Positions 8,458 to 17,521 of a stretch of DNA of 64,000 nucleotides are shown piece after piece. This DNA is from a virus. The position numbers and the translations under genes are program-made. How positions within the stretch are numbered: position 1 is the stretch's first letter; every line of letters starts with the position of its first letter. Location of the stretch: positions 30,521-94,520 of IMG/VR virus record IMGVR_UViG_3300032323_003820. One strand, given 5' to 3'. Below the pieces are notes generated by a model. That model was not told the origin of the DNA. It did no database searches and saw nothing but the letters and a program-made list of their open reading frames with translations.

Positions 8458-10035
8458 TTATTTTATTTTACTCATTAAGTCCTTAATTCTTAAGAATTGA
8501 GGTGCTTCGTAAGTCTTATTTTCAATAAGTGTTGTTGAAGAGCCTGTTTGTACATTTTGTACTAACTTATTCTCAACTGTCTCATTGATTGATTTTGTTT
8601 CAGTTTGAGTCAATTCATCTTTAACTGCTCTGTAAAGAGATTTAGATTCTTTCAAAGATTGAACATTATCAAACCTTCTCAAAATATTTATCTTTTCCTT
8701 TTTAGTTGTTGAATGTTCAGTAAAGATTCTAGTTGCATATGCTAAGTTAGAGTTGAATATTGCTACTTCGTTCAATTTTTCTCTGAAGACATTTAGAGCT
8801 TTTCTATATTCTTCATTCTTTTCTCTCAAAGCAACAACTTCAGTTTCTAAAGATTCGTTCTTTAAATTTCTATTGTTAGTAATTCCTTTTCTCAAACCTT
8901 TAGGTCCAAATGCATATCCTCTAGCAGCTTCTTTAGTTTCAACCTTTTTTACTACTTTGGATTTTGCTTCCATGTTTTCACCCTTCTTGTATTCGAATTT
9001 AGCCTTTCCAGTACCCATAGTTTTAGGACCTTCTTTTTTGTCTTCTTTAAATCCACCAGAAACTTTGTTCTTGTAAGTGAATTTAGGACCTGAGCCAATT
9101 CCAACACCTTTAGGTTTTATGGATTTTTTTCCTTCTTTTGTTTCTTTTTTCTTAGCCTTTTTATGACTATATGATTCCATCATTTCCTCTTCGTCATCAA
9201 ATTCCATCATTTCCTCTTCGTCATCAGATTCCATCATTTCCTCTTCGTCATCAAATTCCATCATTTCCTCTTCGTCATCAGATTCCATCATTTCCTCTTC
9301 GTCATCAGATTCCATCATTTCCTCTTCGTCATCAGATTCCATCATTTCATCTTCGTCATCAGATTCCATCATTTCGTCTTCGTCATCAGATTCCATCATT
9401 TCGTCTTCATCCTCTTCGTTGAATTCAATTTCATAGACAACTTCTTCTTCAGAATCATCAACATTCATTTCAACATCAGATTCTAAATCTGACATGTTTG
9501 GTTCGTCGGAAAAAATTGCGTCAATTACATCTTGAACTTTTTCGTCAGATACTTCTTCGTTATATTCCATAGTTTCGTAGTTTTCTTCATAGGATTCTCC
9601 TAATTTTATAAGATACTCTGCATCTTGTTTGTTGTCTTTGAGATGAACCATTTCATCATCTTTTTTTACGATGATTCCATCGTCTTCACCCATAGCTTTA
9701 AATACTCTAAGTATTTCTTCGTCGGATGCAGATGTCAAATCAATTGGTTCTTCCATTTCAGAATCTCCACTTGCGTCGAAATCAACTTCAACATCTTCCT
9801 CACCCTCTTCATCATCGGATGACATGTCTAAGTCAACATCAACTTCCTCTTCGGAATCAACATTGTCAGTGTCTAACTCTTCTTCGTCTTGTTCAGATAA
9901 AGACTCTTTTACTAATTGGCTGATTTCTTCCTTCATAGTAGAAGCAAGTATTCCTTTTGCATTTTCGGCAATAACATCTTCAACATTTTTCATTTGAATG
10001 AGTGCCTCTTCAACAAGATTTTTGTTTTCTTGCAT
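8458..10035 (-). CDS. Prohead core/scaffold protein with acidic tandem repeats
   Basis: Starts at the ATG at 10035 (525 residues). An upstream in-frame TTG at 10056 overlaps the TATTTAT motif and is unlikely. The N-terminal half is extremely acidic, including nine EMMES/F units spaced by DDED/DDEE. The C-terminal third is helical and lysine-rich and contains NSNLAYATRIFTEHSTTKKEKINILRRF, typical of T4-like core proteins. The position between protease and capsid genes equals that of T4 gene 22. The role is the internal scaffold, degraded by the prohead protease during maturation (family knowledge). Confidence 0.82.
   Translation of the reverse strand: MQENKNLVEEALIQMKNVEDVIAENAKGILASTMKEEISQLVKESLSEQDEEELDTDNVDSEEEVDVDLDMSSDDEEGEEDVEVDFDASGDSEMEEPIDLTSASDEEILRVFKAMGEDDGIIVKKDDEMVHLKDNKQDAEYLIKLGESYEENYETMEYNEEVSDEKVQDVIDAIFSDEPNMSDLESDVEMNVDDSEEEVVYEIEFNEEDEDEMMESDDEDEMMESDDEDEMMESDDEEEMMESDDEEEMMESDDEEEMMEFDDEEEMMESDDEEEMMEFDDEEEMMESYSHKKAKKKETKEGKKSIKPKGVGIGSGPKFTYKNKVSGGFKEDKKEGPKTMGTGKAKFEYKKGENMEAKSKVVKKVETKEAARGYAFGPKGLRKGITNNRNLKNESLETEVVALREKNEEYRKALNVFREKLNEVAIFNSNLAYATRIFTEHSTTKKEKINILRRFDNVQSLKESKSLYRAVKDELTQTETKSINETVENKLVQNVQTGSSTTLIENKTYEAPQFLRIKDLMSKIK
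9174..9415 (-). repeat. 27-bp tandem repeat inside the scaffold gene
   Basis: Eight full 27-bp units and a partial ninth, each encoding EMME(S/F)DDE(D/E). Units differ at few positions, so the array is recent or gene-converted and its copy number may vary. Confidence 0.9.
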
Positions 10036-10055
10036 AATTTTGATAATTTTATTCA

Positions 10056-10062
10056 ATAAATA
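10056..10062 (-). promoter_or_regulatory. TATTTAT late-promoter-like motif
   Basis: Minus-strand TATTTAT lies 20 nt before the scaffold ATG at 10035 and just after the terminator of the protease unit. Confidence 0.55.
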
Positions 10063-10129
10063 GTATCAAATACAAAAAAAGTTTTTATTATCTATCAGAA
10101 ATTCAAACTTTTATGTTTACGCAAAAAAA

Positions 10130-10152
10130 AAGTGGTCGAATTTGACCACTTT
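10130..10152 (-). terminator. Terminator between the 10374 gene and scaffold gene
   Basis: AAAGTGGTC-aaattc-GACCACTTT hairpin with a T tract on the minus strand. Confidence 0.8.
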
Positions 10153-10161
10153 AAAATTTTA

Positions 10162-10374
10162 TTAATCTTCTACAACTTCATCTATTTTACTTTCGGAAAC
10201 TGAAGTTATTCTCCAATCGTATGAAAAATTTTTATAGAGTTTTGTAACCTTAGCTTCAATATCAGTGACAGTATAACCTTTCACTAATTTTTCTTCTCTG
10301 ATTTTTTTAATTTTACCACTATTCTCATCAGGTAAATCATAAGTGACTTTTGCCACAAAATATTTTTCGTTCAT
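10162..10374 (-). CDS. DUF4494-like small protein
   Basis: A 70-residue protein. YFVAKVTYDLPDENSGKIKKIREEKLVKGYTVTDIEAKV resembles DUF4494, a small Bacteroidota/phage family with the pattern 'kV.Y...E.GK.KKV.E.YLVdA.sfTEAEa'. Function unknown. It lies directly downstream of the prohead protease (6 nt), so it is likely expressed late with it. A TATTTAT at 10395-10389, inside the protease 3' end, could give it its own promoter. Confidence 0.7.
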   Translation of the reverse strand: MNEKYFVAKVTYDLPDENSGKIKKIREEKLVKGYTVTDIEAKVTKLYKNFSYDWRITSVSESKIDEVVED

Positions 10375-10380
10375 GTTTAA

Positions 10381-11103
10381 TTATTTTGATAAATAATCGG
10401 ATAATTTTTTCATTAAATCAATAGACTGGTTTACACTTGGAGCTGAAGTAATTTTATTCTTTTTTTCCTCCTCCAAATTTTCTTCATATTTTTCTCTCTC
10501 TGTAACGTCGTCAAAAAGATACGCTCCTGGTGTTGATGGCGAGGAAACTAAATCGAAACAAATTAATTCAAAATCTTCTTGTACTTCATTTCTTTCACCC
10601 ACTTTCTTTAGTGACCCAACCCCTCTCGAAGATATCCCCAAAGTAACTCCTTGTCTCAAAAGGTTTGCTGCAATGTCCCCTTTGGTTGTTACTACACCTC
10701 TTTCATGAAACCCTGGTGAAGTAAGTAATTTTAATTTACCCATTAAGATATTTCTATCCCACCATATGTCTGTAATTAAATGAGATACTCTGTCTAAGTC
10801 TATCAAAGAAGATTCAGGATGATTAAGTTCAGAAGTTGAGAGTCCTTTCTTAATTATTTGTTTATACTTCTCAGCTTCTCTTTTAAGTATTGGTTCAGGA
10901 TAGGTTCTACCATTTCTATTCGGGGTATTATATTTCTGTAATACTGCATAAAATTCAAAAGGGTTTCTATAATCTACATTCTTAGACTCATTCATGAACT
11001 TGAGGTTTATATCATCCAACGGAGATATATAACCCGCGTCCATTTCAACCAAAATTCCGAACCCTTGTTCGTGTGCTTCTAATATTCTAAGTTTTTTTTC
11101 CAT
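10381..11103 (-). CDS. Prohead protease, T4 gp21-like
   Basis: A 240-residue serine protease that matures the prohead by cutting scaffold and capsid proteins. Visible candidate catalytic residues are His95 in SELNHPESS, Ser158/159 in LGISSRGVGS, and an acidic residue around Asp184 in ICFDLVSSPS, the order and spacing of the gp21/herpesvirus-protease fold. The gene sits just upstream of scaffold and capsid genes as in T4. TATTTAT at 11122-11116 lies 12 nt upstream of the ATG. Its likely cleavage consensus, (I/L)-x-E|A, is read from the capsid protein. Confidence 0.9.
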   Translation of the reverse strand: MEKKLRILEAHEQGFGILVEMDAGYISPLDDINLKFMNESKNVDYRNPFEFYAVLQKYNTPNRNGRTYPEPILKREAEKYKQIIKKGLSTSELNHPESSLIDLDRVSHLITDIWWDRNILMGKLKLLTSPGFHERGVVTTKGDIAANLLRQGVTLGISSRGVGSLKKVGERNEVQEDFELICFDLVSSPSTPGAYLFDDVTEREKYEENLEEEKKNKITSAPSVNQSIDLMKKLSDYLSK

Positions 11104-11115
11104 TAACTTTTTTAA

Positions 11116-11122
11116 ATAAATA
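11116..11122 (-). promoter_or_regulatory. TATTTAT late-promoter-like motif
   Basis: Minus-strand TATTTAT, 12 nt before the prohead protease ATG at 11103. Confidence 0.55.
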
Positions 11123-11139
11123 TTTGTTTTAAGTAATAC

Positions 11140-11568
11140 TTACTTTTTCGTCAAAGAAAAATCGAAATACTGATTGTCTAAGATATTAGTTTTTTGAATG
11201 CTACGGACAATTCTTTTTACAGAATCCTTAATTTCATTCGACTTGAAATCAAGTTCTTTGTCGAGATAAAGATTAATCTCTAAGTTAAAAAATGACTTTT
11301 TACCTGAAAAGATACCACTTGTCCTTAAGTCTAAATCTACAATCGAATTTTTACTAAATAAATTTGTATTGATTGAATCAAATACTGTGTGTTTTAGTTC
11401 TCTACTTAAATTACCAACAACTCTATTCCAATTTTCTAAGTCTTGTTTGGGTGATACCCATGATTGTATGTTAATGTAAAGTGATTTCAAGTTTTTGGAG
11501 TCTACCGTACCATATGAAGATTTGAACGAGTTTGATAAATTCATCTTCACATTTTTTCCTTTTTTCAT
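11140..11568 (-). CDS. Hypothetical protein of the head module
   Basis: 142 residues from ATG 11568, or 134 from ATG 11544 (MNLSNSFKSS), which may be the true start. No motif recognised. It is mixed alpha/beta with SFFNLEINLYLDKELD. It lies between the protease and the bS21 gene in the head block, so a morphogenesis role is possible but unproven. Confidence 0.6.
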   Translation of the reverse strand: MKKGKNVKMNLSNSFKSSYGTVDSKNLKSLYINIQSWVSPKQDLENWNRVVGNLSRELKHTVFDSINTNLFSKNSIVDLDLRTSGIFSGKKSFFNLEINLYLDKELDFKSNEIKDSVKRIVRSIQKTNILDNQYFDFSLTKK

Positions 11569-11648
11569 CTATGAACCATATTTCCAAAGTTTATTTTTAA
11601 AAAGATAACACATAACTTTATCTATGTCAAAATTTTAAGAATAAACTA

Positions 11649-11656
11649 TATATTTG
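11649..11656 (+). promoter_or_regulatory. Host-type -7 element TATATTTG for bS21
   Basis: TATATTTG matches the Bacteroidota -7 consensus TAnnTTTG and ends 6 nt before the ATG at 11663. Transcription from it would give an essentially leaderless mRNA. No good -33 TTTG was found at 19-21 nt. Confidence 0.55.
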
Positions 11657-11662
11657 TAATAT

Positions 11663-11848
11663 ATGTTGATAATAGAAATTAAAAATAATGGAGGGATAGA
11701 AAAAGCCCTGAAAACTTTGAAGTCTAAAGTAATTAAGACGAAGCAACAAAAATTACTTACGGAGAGAAAGGAGTATACTAAAAAGTCAGTCAAAGAAAGA
11801 AGTGAAAGACTTAAAGCAATATATGTTCAGAAAAAAAGAAACAATTAA
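11663..11848 (+). CDS. rpsU: Ribosomal protein bS21 homologue
   Basis: A 61-residue basic protein. The pattern IEKALKTLKSKVIKT...LLTERKEYTKKSVKERSERLKAIY matches bS21 (I/V-x-n-x-A-L-k-k-x-K, then R-k-x-y-x-K-x-S-x-x-R). bS21 sits on the 30S platform near the anti-Shine-Dalgarno end of 16S rRNA. In Bacteroidota, bS21 helps occlude that end (established work on Flavobacterium ribosomes), and phage-encoded bS21 has been reported. The gene is inserted plus-strand in a minus-strand late block with its own host-type promoter, so it is probably expressed early. Its last 4 nt overlap the convergent gene 11845-12549. Confidence 0.85.
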   Translation: MLIIEIKNNGGIEKALKTLKSKVIKTKQQKLLTERKEYTKKSVKERSERLKAIYVQKKRNN

Positions 11849-12549
11849 ATTGATTCTTCAAGTTTTTTCAATCTCAAAAAATTAATTTGATTGAACTTGT
11901 CATTCTGAATTTTGTCTATTGTTTCTTGAATCTTTTGTTTAGTCTCCAAGTCAGTCTCGTTTTCCAAAACGGGAGAAAGTTTTTGTAAAGTTTTTTCTTT
12001 TAATGAATTGAACCTACTTTCTAAAGATTCACTATCTTCTTTAATTAATTCAAAAAATTCCTTTTTTGTATTTTCATCTAAAGATTCAATGTAATTTTGA
12101 ACTGTTTGATTAGCAACTCTAACCATCGTACTCAAAGGAATGTTGATTGGTTTCTGATTTTTAATCTCGGATTCACTGAGTGTTTTGTAAAGTTTTTTCT
12201 TTAAATTAACTCTTTCAGTCAAATCAATTTTCTTATTCAAATAAACCAAGTCATCAATATCCTGATATCTATTTTGAATTTTGGTTTCAGTCATCAACTT
12301 AGGTAATTTAATATGTTGTAGGAGTGATTGTATCATTTGTATTCCTTCGTTCACAAATTCTTTAGCATCTTGTTCATTCAAACCTTTTGGATTCGACAAC
12401 TCGTCATATAAAGAATATACTTTGGACAAATCTTTATTATTAAGAATATTCTGTTTGAATTCCATCAAACTTTTCTTGAAAGATTTTTCATCTTTATAAG
12501 ATTCTATTAAACTATTTTCTATTACCGATTTGATGAGCCCAAAAGTCAT
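11845..12549 (-). CDS. Helical head-module protein
   Basis: A 234-residue, almost entirely alpha-helical, charged protein with no recognised domain. It lies 24 nt downstream of the portal gene and upstream of the protease, where T4-like phages often carry small core proteins. TATTTAT at 12573-12567 is 17 nt upstream. A scaffold or core role is an inference from composition and position. Confidence 0.65.
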   Translation of the reverse strand: MTFGLIKSVIENSLIESYKDEKSFKKSLMEFKQNILNNKDLSKVYSLYDELSNPKGLNEQDAKEFVNEGIQMIQSLLQHIKLPKLMTETKIQNRYQDIDDLVYLNKKIDLTERVNLKKKLYKTLSESEIKNQKPINIPLSTMVRVANQTVQNYIESLDENTKKEFFELIKEDSESLESRFNSLKEKTLQKLSPVLENETDLETKQKIQETIDKIQNDKFNQINFLRLKKLEESI

Positions 12550-12566
12550 ATATTTGTGATTTGAAT

Positions 12567-12573
12567 ATAAATA
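12567..12573 (-). promoter_or_regulatory. TATTTAT late-promoter-like motif
   Basis: Minus-strand TATTTAT, 17 nt before the ATG at 12549. It overlaps the 3' edge of the portal region. Confidence 0.45.
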
Positions 12574-14403
12574 TTACGAATTTAATAACTTATCTAATTC
12601 TTTTTCGATTTCACCTAAAGAATCTTGTCCTTGGTTAAGTTCAAGGTAAGTATCACCTTTAAAAATGTTATTTTCTACTAAAATATTCATTCTTTCATCT
12701 TGTCCCTCAGGTGTCACTCCAGCAGGTGCAGTAATCTCGCCTTCAGGTTGTGGTTCAGGTGCTGGTGGTATAGTTGGTTCTTCCGTACCCGCAAATGCAC
12801 CACCTAATTCAGGGGCTGCACCTGCAGTTGCCGCTGTTGGAGTAGAACCACTCGATTGAGAATACAACTTATCGATAGTATCAAATAATCCAGTTTTACT
12901 TATAACTGTTGGTGTTTGTTTGAGTTCTTCACCGATTGCCCTTTCCAACCTTTGTTGCATCAAATCTACTTTGATTTCTTCATCAGACCAACCAAATATA
13001 TGTTTCTTCGCCCATGTACTTGAGGTTGGTTGAATTCCATTTCCTGGGTCTAATACCAAATCTTTATACAGAAGGACTTTTTCTTTCCAAACATCTATCT
13101 TTAATAAATCTGCCTGAGTAGAAGGATTAGTCAATCCAAGTGTGAAGTTAGAAATCTCATCTTCAAATCCCAAAAGAAACAAATGAACAATTGCAATCTT
13201 GTTCAATTCCTGAATCATACTTTTTTGAATTCTATTTATAGTTCTTGCAAAACGAATGTCTTGAAGTGATAGGTTTTTACCATCACCAACTACTTGCTCA
13301 AATCCCAAGAAAGCTTTCGGAACACGAAGTGCGGTCAGAAGTTTTTTCTGAATATATTCAATATCGGCAATTTCTGATAGGTTTTGTGCCCCTGCCAAAG
13401 TTTCAATTGGACTTGGAGCTGCAGGGTCTCTCACAGGAACAAAATAATCTTGGTCCACTGCCATTTGATTGAACCTTAAATCTACGTTACCCGTTTTAGA
13501 ATCAACAACTTGTTGCCTTTTAAATTTATCTGCAACACGATTTACATATGCTTCAACATCATTGTCATCCATGTTTCCAACAAAAATCTTGAAAATTCTT
13601 CTTTCAGGTGCTCTTGATGTTCTATAAATCATCATAGCATCCTCAGATAAAAGTAATTGTTTCCAAATTCTTCTAGCCTTTTCTAACATTGATGTTCCGT
13701 ATGGAAGTTTTCTATCATCACCAAGTAATCTGAAGTGACCAACTTCCCACGTTTGAAATGTCATGTTTTTAGATTTCCATTCAAAAGTTAAAGCTTTTTT
13801 TGCTTCAGCTTTCCCTAAATTGACCGCATTTTTATCGGTAACCCCGATTTCATGTCTTTCAATTTCTATGTTTGGTAATTGTTGACATCCTACAATACCC
13901 TTTTCGGGGTCTAATTTAAGATAAATAAAATTATCACCGAACTTACAAGTATTTCTTGTCCACATCGGTAAATTTGTGTTGATATCGAGTGTATTATTGA
14001 ACAAATCTGCCAAAACCGCTTTTATTCTTTTCGATTCAGAATAAATTTGTAACATAAACCCATCTTCATTTACCGTAGTAGATTCCTCGGCATATATGTC
14101 CAAAGCTGCAGATATTTCTGGCGTATACTCCATGGACTCATAATCATACGTAGCCGAAAGTCTTGAAGGTTCGTAAAATATTGCTTGAGTATATAGATTG
14201 TTTTCAACTTTAGCCCATTGATTTGCGATATAATAAGTTTGTTGAGCTTGTAGTTTTTCTCTTTCGTATTCTCCTCTATCTTGTGTTCTTAATAATTCTT
14301 TTTTGTCGAATTTAAAAGTTGGGTAATCCTGACCCAAAAGAGAATTTGGACCAAATGCTTTACCTAATCTTTGCCAAATCGTCAGATTGTTATTTTCCGC
14401 CAT
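12574..14403 (-). CDS. Portal protein, T4 gp20-like
   Basis: A 609-residue protein forming the dodecameric portal at the capsid vertex through which DNA is packaged (family knowledge). Recognisable gp20-type blocks include DYESMEYTPEISAALDIYAEEST, GTSMLEKARRIWKQLLLSEDAMMIYR, RAPERRIFKI and QDIRFARTINRIQKSMIQELNKIAIVHL. The C-terminal ~90 residues are Pro/Ala/Glu-rich and probably disordered. It lies 40 nt downstream of the terminase gene. TATTTAT at 14440-14434 is 30 nt upstream of its ATG. Confidence 0.92.
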   Translation of the reverse strand: MAENNNLTIWQRLGKAFGPNSLLGQDYPTFKFDKKELLRTQDRGEYEREKLQAQQTYYIANQWAKVENNLYTQAIFYEPSRLSATYDYESMEYTPEISAALDIYAEESTTVNEDGFMLQIYSESKRIKAVLADLFNNTLDINTNLPMWTRNTCKFGDNFIYLKLDPEKGIVGCQQLPNIEIERHEIGVTDKNAVNLGKAEAKKALTFEWKSKNMTFQTWEVGHFRLLGDDRKLPYGTSMLEKARRIWKQLLLSEDAMMIYRTSRAPERRIFKIFVGNMDDNDVEAYVNRVADKFKRQQVVDSKTGNVDLRFNQMAVDQDYFVPVRDPAAPSPIETLAGAQNLSEIADIEYIQKKLLTALRVPKAFLGFEQVVGDGKNLSLQDIRFARTINRIQKSMIQELNKIAIVHLFLLGFEDEISNFTLGLTNPSTQADLLKIDVWKEKVLLYKDLVLDPGNGIQPTSSTWAKKHIFGWSDEEIKVDLMQQRLERAIGEELKQTPTVISKTGLFDTIDKLYSQSSGSTPTAATAGAAPELGGAFAGTEEPTIPPAPEPQPEGEITAPAGVTPEGQDERMNILVENNIFKGDTYLELNQGQDSLGEIEKELDKLLNS

Positions 14404-14433
14404 TTTACAATTTTAGTTTTACCTATTGATAAT

Positions 14434-14440
14434 ATAAATA
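14434..14440 (-). promoter_or_regulatory. TATTTAT late-promoter-like motif
   Basis: Minus-strand TATTTAT between terminase and portal genes, 30 nt before the portal ATG. Confidence 0.4.
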
Positions 14441-14443
14441 GTT

Positions 14444-16201
14444 CTAATTAGTAAACAACCATCTATATTTCTCATAGTCATCTCTGGACGGTCCTTGGTT
14501 TGGAAAATGTTGTCTTTTTTGGTCTGTTTGAGGCATCATTGGATTGAAAAATTGTGATGAGTTTTTGTTCTCATTTATCGAAGTTGCCCAAGAATCAATC
14601 ATTGCCTTTGTATGATTCAAATTTTTTGTAAGTTTTTGAAAAGATTTTTCTGCAACATATGTTGCCATAGATATGCCCATGATACAATCGTCATGATGTC
14701 CCTTTTGATGGTCAGGTCTTCCATTAATATAAACAAAGGTATTCATTTCGTTATATAATCTGTGAGACCTAACTTTAAATCCATGTCGAACATTTTCTTC
14801 AAACGACGCAATAATTTGGACTCTTTTACTATTGAAATTTATTCCAGGTATTTTTTCGTTAATTTTAGGGTCCCATTTCCATTTGTTCGCAGTATCTACC
14901 GTATCAACATACAGTCCTTTGTAGTTTAATTCTTGTAATTTTCTTGCCGTTGCCACTCCCATACCACCTGTAAGGTCAACAACACAAAATGCGTCATACA
15001 TGGTTCCCCACTTATACGCTATTTCAGCAACAACATCTGGTGGTACTTTAGCAACGTATTCTAAAACTTGTTCATTCTCATCGAAATCGATAATTTCTAT
15101 GCAAGAAAAATCTTCTGAGTCCCCTCTCGATACATCTACTCCCATAATGTACTTGTGTCCGACAACAGGTTCTTTCCAAATCCATAGAGCTCCACCCATC
15201 AGTTTAGCTCCGGGTTCTTGGAGTGTATTTTGTGCAATATTTTGAAGTATTTCAGATTCAAAGACGTTATCACCTGAACCCAAAAAGTTACACTCTAATT
15301 CCTGAGCAACTTTTCTTCTATCATACTTCAATTTTTTTACCATCCCCTCAAACCAAGAAGAACATGGTTTATATCCTTGTTTAATGTAATCTGTGACAAC
15401 AGAATGGTCACGTTCATAAGGGTTTGCAACTGAAAGACTTATGACCGCATCTGTTGAATATTCTTCTTTGTTTAATAAAAAATGAACCAAATCATTTGTT
15501 TTGACCATGTACAAATCTTTTGTATACCTTGGGTCTCGATACCAAAACATCTCAGATATTTTGAAATCGTTCATACTTCTCAAGGCTTGGTCGTATATCT
15601 CATAATAAATCGGGTCATACCCATTCGGTGTAGAAACAACAATAACTTTACCACCTGTAGAAAGTGATGCCATACATGCCGACCAAAAATCACCGTCAGC
15701 ATCTATGAACGCAGCTTCATCGAAAATAAGAATTGTTGGAGTATAACCTCTCAAAGCATCCTTTGATGTTGCCACCGCTTTTACTTCACAATCATTCGTT
15801 AGTTTGAAATGTCTTTGAGAATTTTTTTCTTGTGAAAAACCAACACCAACCCAAGCCGGCCATTGTTCTGTGAATGACCTAATCTTGTTTGCCATTTCCA
15901 TCGAAGTATCCAACTTGTTCGCAATTATCAGAACCTTTTCAGGTTTTTGTTTTTTTGCGAAGACTAGTTTTTTTGACGCCCAAGCGGCAGTAACTGTAGA
16001 AACACCTGCCTGTCTATATTTGAGGGCAATGTTTTCGTTAAAATTTTCGTAGTCTTCTATTAATGAAACTTGGTCAGGAAACAAATCTAAAGGGACATAC
16101 TTAGAAACCGTGTTATCATAGGTTTGTAAGTATGTCCTTAATGCGTATGGTGTATTTCTGATACATTTAGTAACCTCAATAATTAATTGTTCTTTGGTCA
16201 C
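14444..16201 (-). CDS. Terminase large subunit, T4 gp17-like
   Basis: A 585-residue packaging motor. The N-terminal ATPase has KYRQAGVSTV (residues 61-70), a P-loop variant in which the usual Lys of GK(S/T) is Val, as in other 'RQxGxST' terminases, followed by Walker B ILIFDEAAF. The C-terminal RNase-H-like nuclease carries acidic motifs MGVDVSRGDSEDF, CVVDLTGG and HHDDCIMG. The start is GTG, 9 nt after the upstream stop, which suggests translational coupling. It packages concatemeric DNA together with the portal. Confidence 0.93.
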   Translation of the reverse strand: MTKEQLIIEVTKCIRNTPYALRTYLQTYDNTVSKYVPLDLFPDQVSLIEDYENFNENIALKYRQAGVSTVTAAWASKKLVFAKKQKPEKVLIIANKLDTSMEMANKIRSFTEQWPAWVGVGFSQEKNSQRHFKLTNDCEVKAVATSKDALRGYTPTILIFDEAAFIDADGDFWSACMASLSTGGKVIVVSTPNGYDPIYYEIYDQALRSMNDFKISEMFWYRDPRYTKDLYMVKTNDLVHFLLNKEEYSTDAVISLSVANPYERDHSVVTDYIKQGYKPCSSWFEGMVKKLKYDRRKVAQELECNFLGSGDNVFESEILQNIAQNTLQEPGAKLMGGALWIWKEPVVGHKYIMGVDVSRGDSEDFSCIEIIDFDENEQVLEYVAKVPPDVVAEIAYKWGTMYDAFCVVDLTGGMGVATARKLQELNYKGLYVDTVDTANKWKWDPKINEKIPGINFNSKRVQIIASFEENVRHGFKVRSHRLYNEMNTFVYINGRPDHQKGHHDDCIMGISMATYVAEKSFQKLTKNLNHTKAMIDSWATSINENKNSSQFFNPMMPQTDQKRQHFPNQGPSRDDYEKYRWLFTN

Positions 16202-16210
16202 AAATTTTTT

Positions 16211-17521
16211 TTAAGTTAGGGATATTCCCAATCCACCCAAGAAATCTTTGAGGTCGTCATCATCATCGTTAACGTCATCAGAGTCAGGTTCTTCACCCTT
16301 ACTTTCTTTATAAGAATCGTACTCTTCTTTCATTTTCATAGCCTCTTTCATCAACTCTTCAAATCTTTTTGTGGCTTTTTTATTTTTTGATTCATCGGTA
16401 GAAATTACATCACCAATTACATTCAAAAATTCCTTGGCTTCTAACATGTATAATTGTACTTTGAACCAATTTATTAATCCTTTATTTGAATCATTAAACA
16501 TCTCATCAGGTAAGACCATTCTAAGTTTTTCAACTATTTCTGGACCTATTCTGAGTTGCATTGGTTCGTTCGATAATAAATCTGTCTGACCCATTACTTT
16601 TTGTGCCAACTCGGTATCTTGAGGTAAACCATGTCTTCCTGCAGACTCTTCAATACCTTTGATAACTTCATGACAAAGAATAGGGAAAATTAAACCATCT
16701 GCAACAATTTTTGTATCAGGTTTTTCCTCACCTTCTTCACCACCACCTTCTTCATCGTCTGAATCATTGTCTTGAAGTTCAACTTTACCAGCAACACCAT
16801 TTCCAGTTTGACTCATCATTTCAATCATTTGTTCCATAGTGAAATAAAGAAAATCATTGATTGCCATAATACCTAAATAAGCAGGATACAATCTTGTATC
16901 AATTCTATCTAATTCTGCTCTTATTTCAGGTTTTTGAAATATGTAATGACCTTTTTTAGCAGCACCTTGGATGATGGCGTTTATGATATTTCTTTTGTGT
17001 TTTTCTAATTCAAATATTTCCTCATCTGTCAAATCCTCAACCTCAAATGATGGAATTTCTAATTTATTTTCTTCATCATCATCTTCATCTTCCTTTTCTT
17101 CTTCAGGTTGGTATCTGAAGTTAGAAACATCTATTGGTTGTCTGTTCAACCTTGCAACTATCTCATACCAATCACTCGGTACTTCAGTTTCTTCTAAACA
17201 CGCCTCTATCGCCAAGTTTTCCAACTCTTCTCTATGTCTACCCTCGATTTGCATTATCGTTGGTACTTTAGACATCATCTCCCTATAAATCATTGCTTGG
17301 ACCTGTTGCGAACTAATATTTTGATTTCCTGTAACCTCTTTCAACTTATCGGCAACTTTACCAAATCTTGAACTTACTAATCTCTGCACATCATCAGAAC
17401 CCTTTTTGAATGAAGGATTGTCAGAATAAATGTTTTCACCTGACCTTAATTTTCTTTCTAAATTAGGGTCCATCCTTTCAGGTCTATTTCCGTAATCTAT
17501 TTGTTCTTTTATTTTAGCCAT
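16211..17521 (-). CDS. Conserved head-module protein, acidic linkers
   Basis: A 436-residue protein of unknown function immediately upstream of the terminase. It has two Asp/Glu-rich linkers (~150-165 and ~250-275) and an acidic tail, with helical domains between. HEVIKGIEES is not a canonical zinc-protease motif. Its start overlaps the upstream gene by 8 nt. The small-terminase position is worth considering, but length and sequence do not show it. Confidence 0.7.
   Translation of the reverse strand: MAKIKEQIDYGNRPERMDPNLERKLRSGENIYSDNPSFKKGSDDVQRLVSSRFGKVADKLKEVTGNQNISSQQVQAMIYREMMSKVPTIMQIEGRHREELENLAIEACLEETEVPSDWYEIVARLNRQPIDVSNFRYQPEEEKEDEDDDEENKLEIPSFEVEDLTDEEIFELEKHKRNIINAIIQGAAKKGHYIFQKPEIRAELDRIDTRLYPAYLGIMAINDFLYFTMEQMIEMMSQTGNGVAGKVELQDNDSDDEEGGGEEGEEKPDTKIVADGLIFPILCHEVIKGIEESAGRHGLPQDTELAQKVMGQTDLLSNEPMQLRIGPEIVEKLRMVLPDEMFNDSNKGLINWFKVQLYMLEAKEFLNVIGDVISTDESKNKKATKRFEELMKEAMKMKEEYDSYKESKGEEPDSDDVNDDDDDLKDFLGGLGISLT

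Noticed and set aside
9171-9422. Plus-strand ORF of PSFPLRHQI repeats and possible CRISPR-like array
   Set aside because: It is the antisense of the EMMES/DDEE repeat in the scaffold gene. Units abut with no spacers, so it is neither a CRISPR array nor a gene.
14444-16201. Broken terminase because the P-loop lacks the usual Lys
   Set aside because: RQxGxST variants occur in other terminases and the remaining ATPase and nuclease motifs are intact.
16211-17521. Zinc protease from HEVIK in the gene upstream of terminase
   Set aside because: Not HExxH and no downstream ligand pattern.
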